Virus record (IMG/VR): IMGVR_UViG_3300021508_000004
Coordinates: 1 to 31,415 of that record
DNA: 31,415 nt
DNA from: a virus
Direction: 5' to 3' (one strand)
In this document: piece after piece, positions 23,240-30,795 of the stretch
Layout of the letters: each line of letters starts with the position of its first letter
Position numbering within the stretch: position 1 is the stretch's first letter
Program-made: the position numbers and the translations under genes
The notes under the pieces: model-generated
Seen by the model: only the letters and a program-made list of their open reading frames with translations
What the model was told of the DNA's origin: nothing
Database searches by the model: none

Positions 23240-23252
23240 TTAATATTTGGTG

Positions 23253-24035
23253 TTACGACTTCTTCGCTTTCCAGTACATTACCTGTACGTCGCCTTCTAC
23301 TTCGTTAGCAATACTGAAGTTTACTGTCACAGGGGAGTGTGCTTTGTTTCCTGCACCACGTTCCTGGTCAATCTTCGGAGTAGCTTTCTTGAAGTAATAA
23401 GTAATCTGACCATCAGGCTCACCTGGACGTACCCATCTCATCTCAACCATTAGTTCGATTGGGTTGGGGGTCTGACCCGGTTCGTCGTATGCGTAGATTA
23501 CGTCGGCATCAGTGTACCAGTAAGTGGTATACACTTTTACATCGTTCTGGTCTACGTTAAATTCAATACCCGCTGGTGATGCTGTTACAACCATCTGGTT
23601 AGAGGTTGGTGCAGCAGCTACTCTGCTGTAGTATTGTTTGTCGTTGTTACTGTCCAGTTTGTATACCTCAGCAACACCTTCGCTGTCTGTATTAGTCAGC
23701 AAGGGAGTATTGTCAAGAGTAATCGCACCGGCCGCAACAGTTTGTTCCTCGTCGAGAGTCTTTACACCGGCACCTGAGCCTTCAATAGTATAACCAAGCA
23801 TCGCAGCGTCCGTATCAGGACCAGTCTGGTTGAATACTAGAGTCGTCTCTAGTTTCTTACCTAGCGTAAAGTCGTACTCTGTCATGGCTTCCTCGTTACC
23901 GATAGGGATAGAAACTGTGTCACCTGAATATTTCAGGTTAAACGAGTTGAAACCACCCAGAGAGATATGGTTCGTAGCGTCATAGGCAAATCCTTGACCT
24001 AATATACTACCTTCCATGTATGCGCGTCCAGCCAT
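23253..24035 (-). CDS. Major tail tube protein (260 aa)
   Basis: Beta-rich, soluble, with no membrane or cysteine motif; begins MAGRAYMEGSILGQGFAYDA. Its size, its strong ribosome site (AAGGAGATAAATA) and its place after the connector genes and before the tape measure fit the major tail tube protein that stacks as rings around the tape measure. The region after its stop is a structured RNA segment. No sheath gene is present, so a non-contractile tail is likely. Confidence 0.7.
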   Translation of the reverse strand: MAGRAYMEGSILGQGFAYDATNHISLGGFNSFNLKYSGDTVSIPIGNEEAMTEYDFTLGKKLETTLVFNQTGPDTDAAMLGYTIEGSGAGVKTLDEEQTVAAGAITLDNTPLLTNTDSEGVAEVYKLDSNNDKQYYSRVAAAPTSNQMVVTASPAGIEFNVDQNDVKVYTTYWYTDADVIYAYDEPGQTPNPIELMVEMRWVRPGEPDGQITYYFKKATPKIDQERGAGNKAHSPVTVNFSIANEVEGDVQVMYWKAKKS

Positions 24036-24051
24036 TATTTATCTCCTTGTT

Positions 24052-24348
24052 TTAGGTTATTGCTTCTGGATGTCTCCGTATGTAGGAAGCCACCCCATTT
24101 TTCTTTATATCGACTTCTGTCCCTGCAAGATATACGTTTCCCCTTATACAAACACGTATCGTCCATACTTTGGGTCTCGTACAATAAGGACAGATATAAT
24201 CTTCGTGGTTCTGTAGTTCATATGTTGTTACATGAACTTCCTCATCGCCACACTTTAAACATTTGGCCAGCCATCCGGTTTTGCCATCAATCGGTTCACC
24301 TTTTCCGTGAACCTTGAACTGCCCAAAGGTCTGTCCGTTTATTCTCAT
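24052..24348 (-). CDS. Small zinc-ribbon protein (98 aa)
   Basis: Contains CLKCG and CPYC pairs about 21 residues apart, a four-cysteine zinc ribbon, plus a basic C terminus (IKKNGVASYIRRHPEAIT). It lies between the 147-residue connector gene and the tail tube gene, an unusual place for a zinc ribbon in a structural operon. It may be an accessory insertion. The ribosome site is weak (GGGG), and it follows the previous stop by two bases. Confidence 0.65.
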   Translation of the reverse strand: MRINGQTFGQFKVHGKGEPIDGKTGWLAKCLKCGDEEVHVTTYELQNHEDYICPYCTRPKVWTIRVCIRGNVYLAGTEVDIKKNGVASYIRRHPEAIT

Positions 24349-24350
24349 AT

Positions 24351-24794
24351 TTACCCCGTATCGTCCCTCATGATAATCAACTTGAAATAGAACGCAACGA
24401 CACCGATCTGGGCTGTAGCCTCATCTCCAAACTGGTATGAATCTACTTCGTAATTAACCGACACCCATGGTGGTGACTTGCCCGCTAGTTTTGGTCGTAG
24501 GAGCCGGGTCGCACTCTCTACATCCTCAATGATTCCATACATAAGGTCCGTTATTTGTTCGTGTGCCGTGTTGTAATTAACATTGGCAGTCCGTACTTGA
24601 ATAGCATGACCAACTAACATATGACCATCGTCACCATATGTTGGGTATCCCGGTAGATTATCAATATAGAATTTGACATCTCCACTGTTGGGGGTCACAT
24701 CAAGCTCTGCTCGTCCCTCATTAACGGTATAACCTGTCCCGGTAGCAACCACGTTAGCAAGATGATTTTTAGAGCTGTCCATATAGTCTGGCAT
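24351..24794 (-). CDS. Head-tail joining/tail terminator-like protein (147 aa)
   Basis: In the position of tail terminator or connector proteins, between the gp6-like connector and the tail tube. Mixed alpha/beta sequence with LPGYPTYGDDGHMLVGHAIQ and a C-terminal beta strand pattern. No motif proves the family. GAGGAGA lies 12 bases upstream and the upstream gene ends just before it. Confidence 0.5.
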   Translation of the reverse strand: MPDYMDSSKNHLANVVATGTGYTVNEGRAELDVTPNSGDVKFYIDNLPGYPTYGDDGHMLVGHAIQVRTANVNYNTAHEQITDLMYGIIEDVESATRLLRPKLAGKSPPWVSVNYEVDSYQFGDEATAQIGVVAFYFKLIIMRDDTG

Positions 24795-25229
24795 CTAGCT
24801 GTCATCTCCTCTTATGGTAGCAGTTACATCACCTAATGTGAAGTTACTGTAACTTGTATCATTAAGACCAGCAGTCTTAACAGACACAGGACTTATGATT
24901 GTGTCGTCACTATCTTTGGGTAGATCAGCAAGTAATCCTTCCAGTCGTTGTATTTCACTTATCACTAACTCAAAGTTCTCAGGTAGTACAACGGAGTTGG
25001 TACTCATACCAGCTGCCATCATAACGTTCCTAAGAACTATAAGTGTAGATAAACCAACAACGAACTCGGGAACGGGACTGAGTGGCACGGGGTTACCATA
25101 CTTGGCTGCGATGATATCAATCTCACCATCAGCTTGGCTGATAAACTGAGTTATAGCAGCGTCTCCCACATCAGAAGCACCAACAACGGGTATTTGTGCT
25201 CTCACGTTTGCTATTGTGGTGTATGCCAT
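24795..25229 (-). CDS. Head-tail connector (DUF1320/gp6-like, 144 aa)
   Basis: Helical protein starting MAYTTIANVRAQIPVVGASD, with the repeated acidic-helix layout (FISQADGEIDIIAAKYGNPV, then a long helix ISEIQRLEGLL). It resembles the DUF1320/gp6 type of Mu-like and HK97-like head-tail connectors that ring the portal. GGGGAGATATAA precedes the ATG. The place after the capsid gene agrees. Confidence 0.65.
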   Translation of the reverse strand: MAYTTIANVRAQIPVVGASDVGDAAITQFISQADGEIDIIAAKYGNPVPLSPVPEFVVGLSTLIVLRNVMMAAGMSTNSVVLPENFELVISEIQRLEGLLADLPKDSDDTIISPVSVKTAGLNDTSYSNFTLGDVTATIRGDDS

Positions 25230-25613
25230 TTATATCTCCCCATTATTAATCCAGAATTTAGTTCTATTATCTCTACGCTGACCTGGTCCTAGACAAGTAA
25301 CACACGGTTCCTTATCGACCACATCAGTACGGGGAACAAGTATTGATTGAGGACTAGCATAGTGACAATCAACTTTGTGATATCTCCTTACAGTAGACAA
25401 GACCAATTCACAGTCACACTCAATATATCCATCTAGTATTGCGTATTTCAATGGTCCTGATAGTTCCACATCAGTCTCTAACCACTCTGGTGAAAATTGA
25501 ACGCGGTTGTACGTGATAGTGTGTTTAGCGTGTTCTCTTGCAAGGTGTTTGCCTGTTACTCGTAATCTCAATGCTCCCCCCGGTGGTATTAAGGGTGGGC
25601 GCGAAACACCCAC
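25230..25613 (-). CDS. Hypothetical head-region protein (127 aa)
   Basis: Pro-rich N terminus (MGVSRPPLIPPGG) with cysteines (IECDCELV, KVDCHY, EPCVTCLGPG) that may bind metal. GTG at 25613 lies inside the hairpin after the capsid gene and has a poor site; a TTG at 25571 with GGGGGGAG before it may be the true start (113 residues). The protein follows the capsid gene, and function is unknown. Ends just before the connector's ribosome site. Confidence 0.5.
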   Translation of the reverse strand: MGVSRPPLIPPGGALRLRVTGKHLAREHAKHTITYNRVQFSPEWLETDVELSGPLKYAILDGYIECDCELVLSTVRRYHKVDCHYASPQSILVPRTDVVDKEPCVTCLGPGQRRDNRTKFWINNGEI

Positions 25614-25615
25614 CC
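25593..25615 (-). other. Hairpin after the capsid gene
   Basis: GGGTGGG (25593-25599) pairs with CCCACCC (25609-25615), extendable by a G:T wobble, with a 7-base loop. It lies about 26 bases after the capsid stop. The following sequence is TTAAT, too weak a T run for good termination, so a 3'-end stabiliser or partial attenuator seems more likely. Confidence 0.6.
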
Positions 25616-25640
25616 CTATTGTTTGTCTATTTTGGTTGTC

Positions 25641-26558
25641 CTACTCGTCGCCAAGATAGCTCAGGAACCATGCACCAGGACCCATCTTATAGCGCTCATG
25701 TGACTTGGCGATATAGGTGAAGTCTAGTGGGTTCTCTACGATTTCTACCGTAGGAGCCTGACGGTTTTGGTATATGAACGGTTTGATGTACGGATGACGT
25801 GTATCAAACGCATACCACGCAGTTGCACTAGTAATCTGAGGAAGCTTAACCAGCGTCAAGTTGTAGCTTGAGAACGGGTTAGCATCGTTGTTCGTACTAC
25901 CAGGCAGCAACGGTGAATCAATTATCTGTTCCCACGCACGCGCAGTATCTCCATTACCTACAACGATTACATTCGGACGTACCTTAAGGTAACGACCAGC
26001 ACCGTTCGTAAACCCGAACATAGCAGTAAACGCGGTTTGAATGTTAGTTACAGAAGTGGCGATATCGGCAGTCGTGACGGCCAGGTTACCCAGGTTGTCA
26101 CCGGAAGCGTGACCATTACTATAGAAGGTCTCACCATCAGCAGACACTTCAGTAGTTGAAGTCAGCAACGTACTAAATACGTCTTCCATGTTAGCAACGT
26201 GGTCCATAGCCATGTTAGCCATTTTATCCGCAATGAAGCGGTTGGTGTTCATGTCGTCATCGAGTATTGCTTTCTTTATGACAGCAAACGAGCCGTATTC
26301 CCTGTTCGTAAGAACTAGGTCATCGTCAGCGTAGCCTTCGTAAGTCATAGCATCCTCAGTAATATCCCGTACCTTGGGACCTTCCTTCTCGAATATGTGG
26401 GTTTCGCTAGAGTGCGTCGAAGCGGACTCTTTCACAAGACCCATCCACTCGTAAGGATTGGCAGCAAGAATAGCGGCATATGCGTCTGCGAAATCTTTGC
26501 GTGCACCTACTGTTAGGGCAGCAACGAAGTCACTAGGACTTAGATTCGGAAGAGCCAT
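25641..26558 (-). CDS. Major capsid protein, Mu gpT-like (305 aa)
   Basis: The length of 305 residues matches Mu gpT, and the N terminus (ALTVGARKDFADAYAAILAA) and middle (FEKEGPKVRDITEDAMTYEG) agree with the Mu-like major head subunit family. The C terminus HERYKMGPGAWFLSYLGDE ends with beta-rich sequence typical of HK97-fold capsids. Strong ribosome site (AAGGAGAATATATA). It follows the decoration gene by a short gap, as in Mu-like head modules. Expected product: hexameric and pentameric shell. Confidence 0.8.
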   Translation of the reverse strand: MALPNLSPSDFVAALTVGARKDFADAYAAILAANPYEWMGLVKESASTHSSETHIFEKEGPKVRDITEDAMTYEGYADDDLVLTNREYGSFAVIKKAILDDDMNTNRFIADKMANMAMDHVANMEDVFSTLLTSTTEVSADGETFYSNGHASGDNLGNLAVTTADIATSVTNIQTAFTAMFGFTNGAGRYLKVRPNVIVVGNGDTARAWEQIIDSPLLPGSTNNDANPFSSYNLTLVKLPQITSATAWYAFDTRHPYIKPFIYQNRQAPTVEIVENPLDFTYIAKSHERYKMGPGAWFLSYLGDE

Positions 26559-26594
26559 TATATATTCTCCTTGTTATGTGGTTTATATTACTTG

Positions 26595-27011
26595 TTAAAC
26601 GTTCGCGTATCCGTCGATGGAAATTATTACGTTTCCGGTCGAGAGCACACGTACGACTTTCCCTACTTTAGGGCCTGTGGATGTATCCAACTGTACTGTC
26701 TTGGGGTTTGCGCCAGCGTATACTTCTATACCTACGGTCGGTGTAGTACCAGACGCTAGGAATTCGAAGTCGCCATTCACGTAGTGGGACGCACGAGTCG
26801 TGCCATCACCAGCTAGTTGTTCACCAGCAACACCCATGAAAGAGGCACTCGCGGTATTTGCAGCGAAGGTGATGGTGTTCTCTCCACTAACCGACTCAAG
26901 CAAGCTGCCCTTGTAGACAGTAACGGCATTCTTTACAGCTGTGTAATAAACATCACTTGCTGTGTTGAACCGCTGTCCGTTGGCATTCCAGTTTGCACTA
27001 ATGTTAGCCAT
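26595..27011 (-). CDS. Head decoration/cement-like protein (138 aa)
   Basis: Ala/Gly/Thr-rich beta protein starting MANISANWNANGQRFNTASD, with a single-domain beta-roll look (DUF2190-type capsid cement). It sits between the protease/scaffold gene and the capsid gene, the usual place for the decoration protein that binds the mature capsid surface. AAGGAGAATAACA precedes the ATG. Family membership is by place and composition. Confidence 0.6.
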   Translation of the reverse strand: MANISANWNANGQRFNTASDVYYTAVKNAVTVYKGSLLESVSGENTITFAANTASASFMGVAGEQLAGDGTTRASHYVNGDFEFLASGTTPTVGIEVYAGANPKTVQLDTSTGPKVGKVVRVLSTGNVIISIDGYANV

Positions 27012-27033
27012 TTGTTATTCTCCTTGTTGTGTT

Positions 27034-27489
27034 CTACTTATACTTTTCGATTTCTTCTACGGACATGCCCCGCTCTTTCAGATAAGTAACTGTCTCGGGT
27101 GTTAAACCTTCAACAACTGCTTCATCTTCCGGTGGGGTTTCCTCGTCTGCGTTGGTCAGGTCTTTCCGTGGGTCCATCTTGCTCAACACGGTGACTAACT
27201 GTTCACATTCGGGGAAGTCTGCTTTGAACTCATCTTTCTTCGCAGGCAATACTTTAAACTCACGCACGGCATCTTCCCATGTGCGGGTCCAGTCGGCTTC
27301 CTTCACAGTTTCCTGCTCAGTGGCTAACTCAGTCTTAAGAGTATCGAGCTCTGTCTTAACTTCGATAAGCTCGGTAGTCAATGCCTCATTCGAGTCGGTG
27401 AGTTCTTTGTTTTTGTCGGAAAGGTTCTTGATGCGAGTATCGTCATCAATCTTGAACAGTTCCTTCACCTTATTAAGAACATCGCTCAT
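27034..27489 (-). CDS. Nested scaffold protein (internal start in the protease gene, 151 aa)
   Basis: ATG at 27489 lies in frame inside the protease gene and is preceded by AAAAGGAGACAATA, as strong a site as any in the genome. The product starts MSDVLNKVKELFKIDDDTRI and then has a long coiled-coil (NSEALTTELIEVKTELDTLK) and an acidic C terminus. This matches the nested scaffolding proteins of lambda (Nu3) and Mu (gpZ), made from the same gene as the head protease. Function: internal scaffold for procapsid assembly, then removed by the protease. Confidence 0.75.
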   Translation of the reverse strand: MSDVLNKVKELFKIDDDTRIKNLSDKNKELTDSNEALTTELIEVKTELDTLKTELATEQETVKEADWTRTWEDAVREFKVLPAKKDEFKADFPECEQLVTVLSKMDPRKDLTNADEETPPEDEAVVEGLTPETVTYLKERGMSVEEIEKYK

Positions 27490-28206
27490 TATTGTCTCCT
27501 TTTCTATCCTGTTAGATGCAGAGAATCGTATCTCCTTGGTTTCTTTACCATCCTCACTCATGGCACGCTCGTATCCAGTCATCCCTGTAATAAACGGTTC
27601 GTTCGTTATAGAGATTTCCCGAATAACAGCAGGATGCATGACACCTTCATTATCTACAAAGTCACTGTAGATTGAGACAGAAGCATCAGCAAGTGTACCC
27701 ATCCGTACAGCCTTGTCCGTCTCCGGGTCCAGTATGTCCATTAAAGCAATAATACTTTCCCCCTCTACACTCAACCCACTAACCCAACCTTTATTTTCTT
27801 CCGGGTTTTTATCATGGTCAATGGGTATAAACATATTCAGACCCGCGGCTTTCGTGGAATCCACAAGTGTGTGTAGATAATCAATATCTACATTGAACTC
27901 CTCGTCACCATACATATAGCTGCCCGTCTTTAGTACCTCTTTACTGTATCTGGTGAATTGTTTGTCCATATTATTCTCCTTAGCTGCTTCTTCGAAGAGT
28001 CCGCCGTTTTCCTTACAGTGTTCGCGCGCTTCTTTCTCTGTCCAGTCCGCTACAGGATATCTATAACTCTGTACAGTAGTTGTGTCCTCACCCTTGAGCC
28101 GACCAATTATCATACGCATCTTACCCGATGTAATTGTACGAAAACTGTCCTTCTCAAACTTTTTAGGGTCGACTACGCGACACGAGTGGAATTTTTTAAA
28201 CGGCAT
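27034..28206 (-). CDS. Head maturation protease-scaffold fusion (Mu gpI-like, 390 aa)
   Basis: Residues 1-75 form a short domain ending in VADWTEKEAREHCKENGG, seen in head proteins of this class. Residues 80-220 resemble the Mu-like I protease (FIPIDHDKN, and DASVSIYSD near residue 175 as a candidate catalytic serine region). Residues 240-390 are a coiled-coil scaffold. Two in-frame internal starts with strong sites exist: 27969 (AAGGAGAATAAT, MDKQFTRYS) and 27489. The ribosome site of the outer start is GAGGAGAAT, preceded by copy 3 of the ACAAGTACA box. The protease removes scaffold during capsid maturation. Confidence 0.75.
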   Translation of the reverse strand: MPFKKFHSCRVVDPKKFEKDSFRTITSGKMRMIIGRLKGEDTTTVQSYRYPVADWTEKEAREHCKENGGLFEEAAKENNMDKQFTRYSKEVLKTGSYMYGDEEFNVDIDYLHTLVDSTKAAGLNMFIPIDHDKNPEENKGWVSGLSVEGESIIALMDILDPETDKAVRMGTLADASVSIYSDFVDNEGVMHPAVIREISITNEPFITGMTGYERAMSEDGKETKEIRFSASNRIEKETIMSDVLNKVKELFKIDDDTRIKNLSDKNKELTDSNEALTTELIEVKTELDTLKTELATEQETVKEADWTRTWEDAVREFKVLPAKKDEFKADFPECEQLVTVLSKMDPRKDLTNADEETPPEDEAVVEGLTPETVTYLKERGMSVEEIEKYK

Positions 28207-28211
28207 ATTCT

Positions 28212-28231
28212 CCTCATTAAAGTGTACTTGT
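28212..28231 (-). promoter_or_regulatory. ACAAGTACA box before the protease gene (copy 3)
   Basis: On the minus strand ACAAGTACA (28231-28223), one base, TTTAAT (28221-28216), then GAGGAG lies before the ATG at 28206. Same spacing as copies 1 and 2. It fills the 46-base gap after the portal stop at 28253. Confidence 0.45.
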
Positions 28232-28252
28232 ATAATGGTTAAATCTATTTAA

Positions 28253-29452
28253 TTATATAACCACGTCTTCCGCAAGACGTTTGTATATCTCATCTGCTAT
28301 CTCTCTTGTGGTTTCTGTTGCATTTTTTCCATCAATAACACGTTTTGTGAGTTCATATAGCAACTCTTTACGTATATCAGATACTGGTTCTGACTTGATG
28401 TAGACATTTGCTCCAGGGAAGTTGGCTTCAACTACTCTATCAATAACCTGCTTCTGGAAACCACGGTCTATCCATTGGCTTATCTCATCCAGGTTGTGTG
28501 AAAGCAGTTCAATAGCCGCACTTCTTTCCGCATATGAACCTGTCTCTGAACCAGAGCGAGTAGCAGTACCATCCGGTATTAGGACACCACGGAGGAGTAG
28601 TGTATCCAGGTATGTCATGTATGATATGAAGTTGTCCCCTGACGTATTACCTTCAAGATAACTTATCTCCCATACCTTCTCATTCTCTTCCGCTTTTTTT
28701 GGTAGTACAACAGCACCCGTTGAGGAGATGCCCTGTGCAATAGCCTCAGCATCACCTTTATATGTATAGTTACCCTCATCGTCTACATCATCTGGGTAAT
28801 ATATCTCGGGAACTGGGGAGCCTTGCTGTTCGAAGTGTCTGTCGGCATTCAGTTGGGCATATTGTAAAGAACGCCATGCTTCAAAGCTAGGTCGTGTTAT
28901 GGCAGTACCATAGAGGTTGCCATACAATCCTTCCCACACAGTGTATAGTGTCTTGTTACCATCTACTTCAACAGAGTCCACCTTGATTCCTGCATAGTCC
29001 CCTTCATCCTTTAGGAATATAATATCAGTTGGGTCTATTAGCTCGAATTGGTATGGATATATTAAGAGGTCGCTGTTGTATCTTACATCCTTCCACAACA
29101 TCTCTGAAACACTGAACCCAATATCCATACACTGAAGCATGTTGGTTATGATATCATCCATTTGTGGGGTTATGTATGTCTCGAAGAACTCCTGTACTGC
29201 TGGTGTGTCTGATAGTATTTCCCTCTTGACTCCACATACAGGGGATTTCAAGAGAGCAAGTCCCATTTTTATAGTTGGGTTTCTACTCATGGCTTTGAAG
29301 GTGTTTACTGTGACATCGTTTGTGTTGGTGACTCCAATGTTGTTAAGAATCACCTGCTCATGATATATTCTACGAGCACGTAACAAGTCACCACTTAGTC
29401 TTGAACCAGTTGCACCTGCTATTGCTTTTGTATTTTTGGTTTTGTTTGCCAT
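28253..29452 (-). CDS. Portal protein, Mu gp29/DUF935-like (399 aa)
   Basis: Hallmarks of the DUF935 portal family: IGFSVSEMLWKDV near residue 112, a beta-rich middle (VWEISYLEGNTSGDNFISYM), and PDGTATRSGSETGSYAERSA near 300, a conserved stretch of this family. The long C-terminal helix follows (HNLDEISQWIDRGFQKQVID). Twelve copies would form the portal vertex. AAAAGGAGAATAA precedes the ATG at 29452, 65 bases after the large terminase stop. Placed between terminase and protease as in Mu-like head modules. Confidence 0.85.
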   Translation of the reverse strand: MANKTKNTKAIAGATGSRLSGDLLRARRIYHEQVILNNIGVTNTNDVTVNTFKAMSRNPTIKMGLALLKSPVCGVKREILSDTPAVQEFFETYITPQMDDIITNMLQCMDIGFSVSEMLWKDVRYNSDLLIYPYQFELIDPTDIIFLKDEGDYAGIKVDSVEVDGNKTLYTVWEGLYGNLYGTAITRPSFEAWRSLQYAQLNADRHFEQQGSPVPEIYYPDDVDDEGNYTYKGDAEAIAQGISSTGAVVLPKKAEENEKVWEISYLEGNTSGDNFISYMTYLDTLLLRGVLIPDGTATRSGSETGSYAERSAAIELLSHNLDEISQWIDRGFQKQVIDRVVEANFPGANVYIKSEPVSDIRKELLYELTKRVIDGKNATETTREIADEIYKRLAEDVVI

Positions 29453-29517
29453 TTATTCTCCTTTTAAGGGGGGGTAGGTCCCATCCAAATCACGAACCAA
29501 TTACAATCTATAATGCC

Positions 29518-30795
29518 TTATTTCCTTTTGAACAGGCCAGACATAAAACTGTCTATAGAACGTTCTCTTGGAATAAGTGTAGGGATAGCTCTAGAACCCC
29601 TCTTCTTCATTGCTTTATACATCAAAGCCAGTGAGTTTACGTGGTCGTCGTGGTAACCATACGGAGCGTTGTAGGTGATGTGACCTCCCTTGGTCTCCTG
29701 TATGTCGTACACAGCAAGTTCCTCGTAGGTGTCATGCCAGTGAGGTATAACAAAGTCTCCATCTGAGATACCTATCCTAAGGTTGTCTATCAATGCTGGT
29801 TTAGTCTTCCTATTGTATTGTACTGACTGAACCTTGAAACCTTTTGACTTGAGGATGCCGCACACTCCACCTCTCTCACCTGTATCGTCTATACATGCAT
29901 ATGCATTGTTGTATGAACGTAGAATCTTGCCGATTTTCTCTGCTTGTTCCACATAGTCTATATCCTTGAACTTCTCCTGATGAACACCTTGCCTCCTGCC
30001 CATGTGTGCTATGGTAACGACAGTGGGGTCATCTACCCTACCCAAGTCTATACCAGCTACATACCTGGCACCTGCTTCTGGTGCTATGTGTGTAGGTATT
30101 GTCTTATCAATGATGTTGTCTATATTGGAGAATACCCGTCCCATATCATCCAACCACTCTGCCATTATCTCTGACTTGAATGCTGTGTCGGTCAGGGACC
30201 TGGCAAGTCTCTCTATCTCTGCTTTAGGTACTAACCCATCATATGATGTATAGTGGAATGCCTGGTGGTCTGGCTCAGTAGAGTTGTGGAACATGTGTGC
30301 GTGGTTCTTGAGTTTGGGTGTAAAGATAGCCAGCACCTTGGCCTTCTTAGCCATAAGTGTAGGCTGTACACAATCCACCCATGTGTATTCATTCCATAGG
30401 GAGAACTCCTCTGCTATCAATGCATCAAGGGAAAGTGGGCGAATCTTATCAGGTCTCTCCATAGATATGAAGAGTATGCGCGAACCATTGAAGAATGTCA
30501 CTACTCTATCTGTACGTGAGTATCCTATGTCCCAACTACCACCACGTAGGGTTTGTGGGGGAAGGAGCATTTGCGCCTCTGCCTTCACCTGTGAACTAAA
30601 GTATGGATAAGATGGCACGAAGTATCCTATCGTGAGGTTGGGTCTTTGTAGTGCCCATGCCATGGCTGTAATGATAGCACAGTATGTCTTACCTAGCTTC
30701 CTACCACCACATACAGATACTGTACGTAGGTTAGGGTCGAGACATGCGTTGAATATCTCCTGCTGTGGTCTACTCAGACTCAGATTCAAGTCCAT
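29518..30795 (-). CDS. terL: Large terminase subunit (425 aa)
   Basis: DNA-packaging motor ATPase and nuclease. Walker A GGRKLGKT at residues 30-37; Walker B region DALIAEE at 124-130; the nuclease domain has an RNase H-like layout with Asp in GIDLGRVDDP (D250), CIDDTGE (D303/D304) and YGYHDDHVNS (D383/D384). The order and length match phage large terminases. Start at 30795 overlaps the small terminase end by 26 bases, with AGAGG about 9 bases upstream. It works with the small terminase and portal in DNA packaging at the procapsid. Confidence 0.92.
   Translation of the reverse strand: MDLNLSLSRPQQEIFNACLDPNLRTVSVCGGRKLGKTYCAIITAMAWALQRPNLTIGYFVPSYPYFSSQVKAEAQMLLPPQTLRGGSWDIGYSRTDRVVTFFNGSRILFISMERPDKIRPLSLDALIAEEFSLWNEYTWVDCVQPTLMAKKAKVLAIFTPKLKNHAHMFHNSTEPDHQAFHYTSYDGLVPKAEIERLARSLTDTAFKSEIMAEWLDDMGRVFSNIDNIIDKTIPTHIAPEAGARYVAGIDLGRVDDPTVVTIAHMGRRQGVHQEKFKDIDYVEQAEKIGKILRSYNNAYACIDDTGERGGVCGILKSKGFKVQSVQYNRKTKPALIDNLRIGISDGDFVIPHWHDTYEELAVYDIQETKGGHITYNAPYGYHDDHVNSLALMYKAMKKRGSRAIPTLIPRERSIDSFMSGLFKRK

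Noticed and set aside
22937-23252. Simple transcription terminator after the tail tube gene
   Set aside because: None of the four hairpins is followed by a T run on the transcribed strand.
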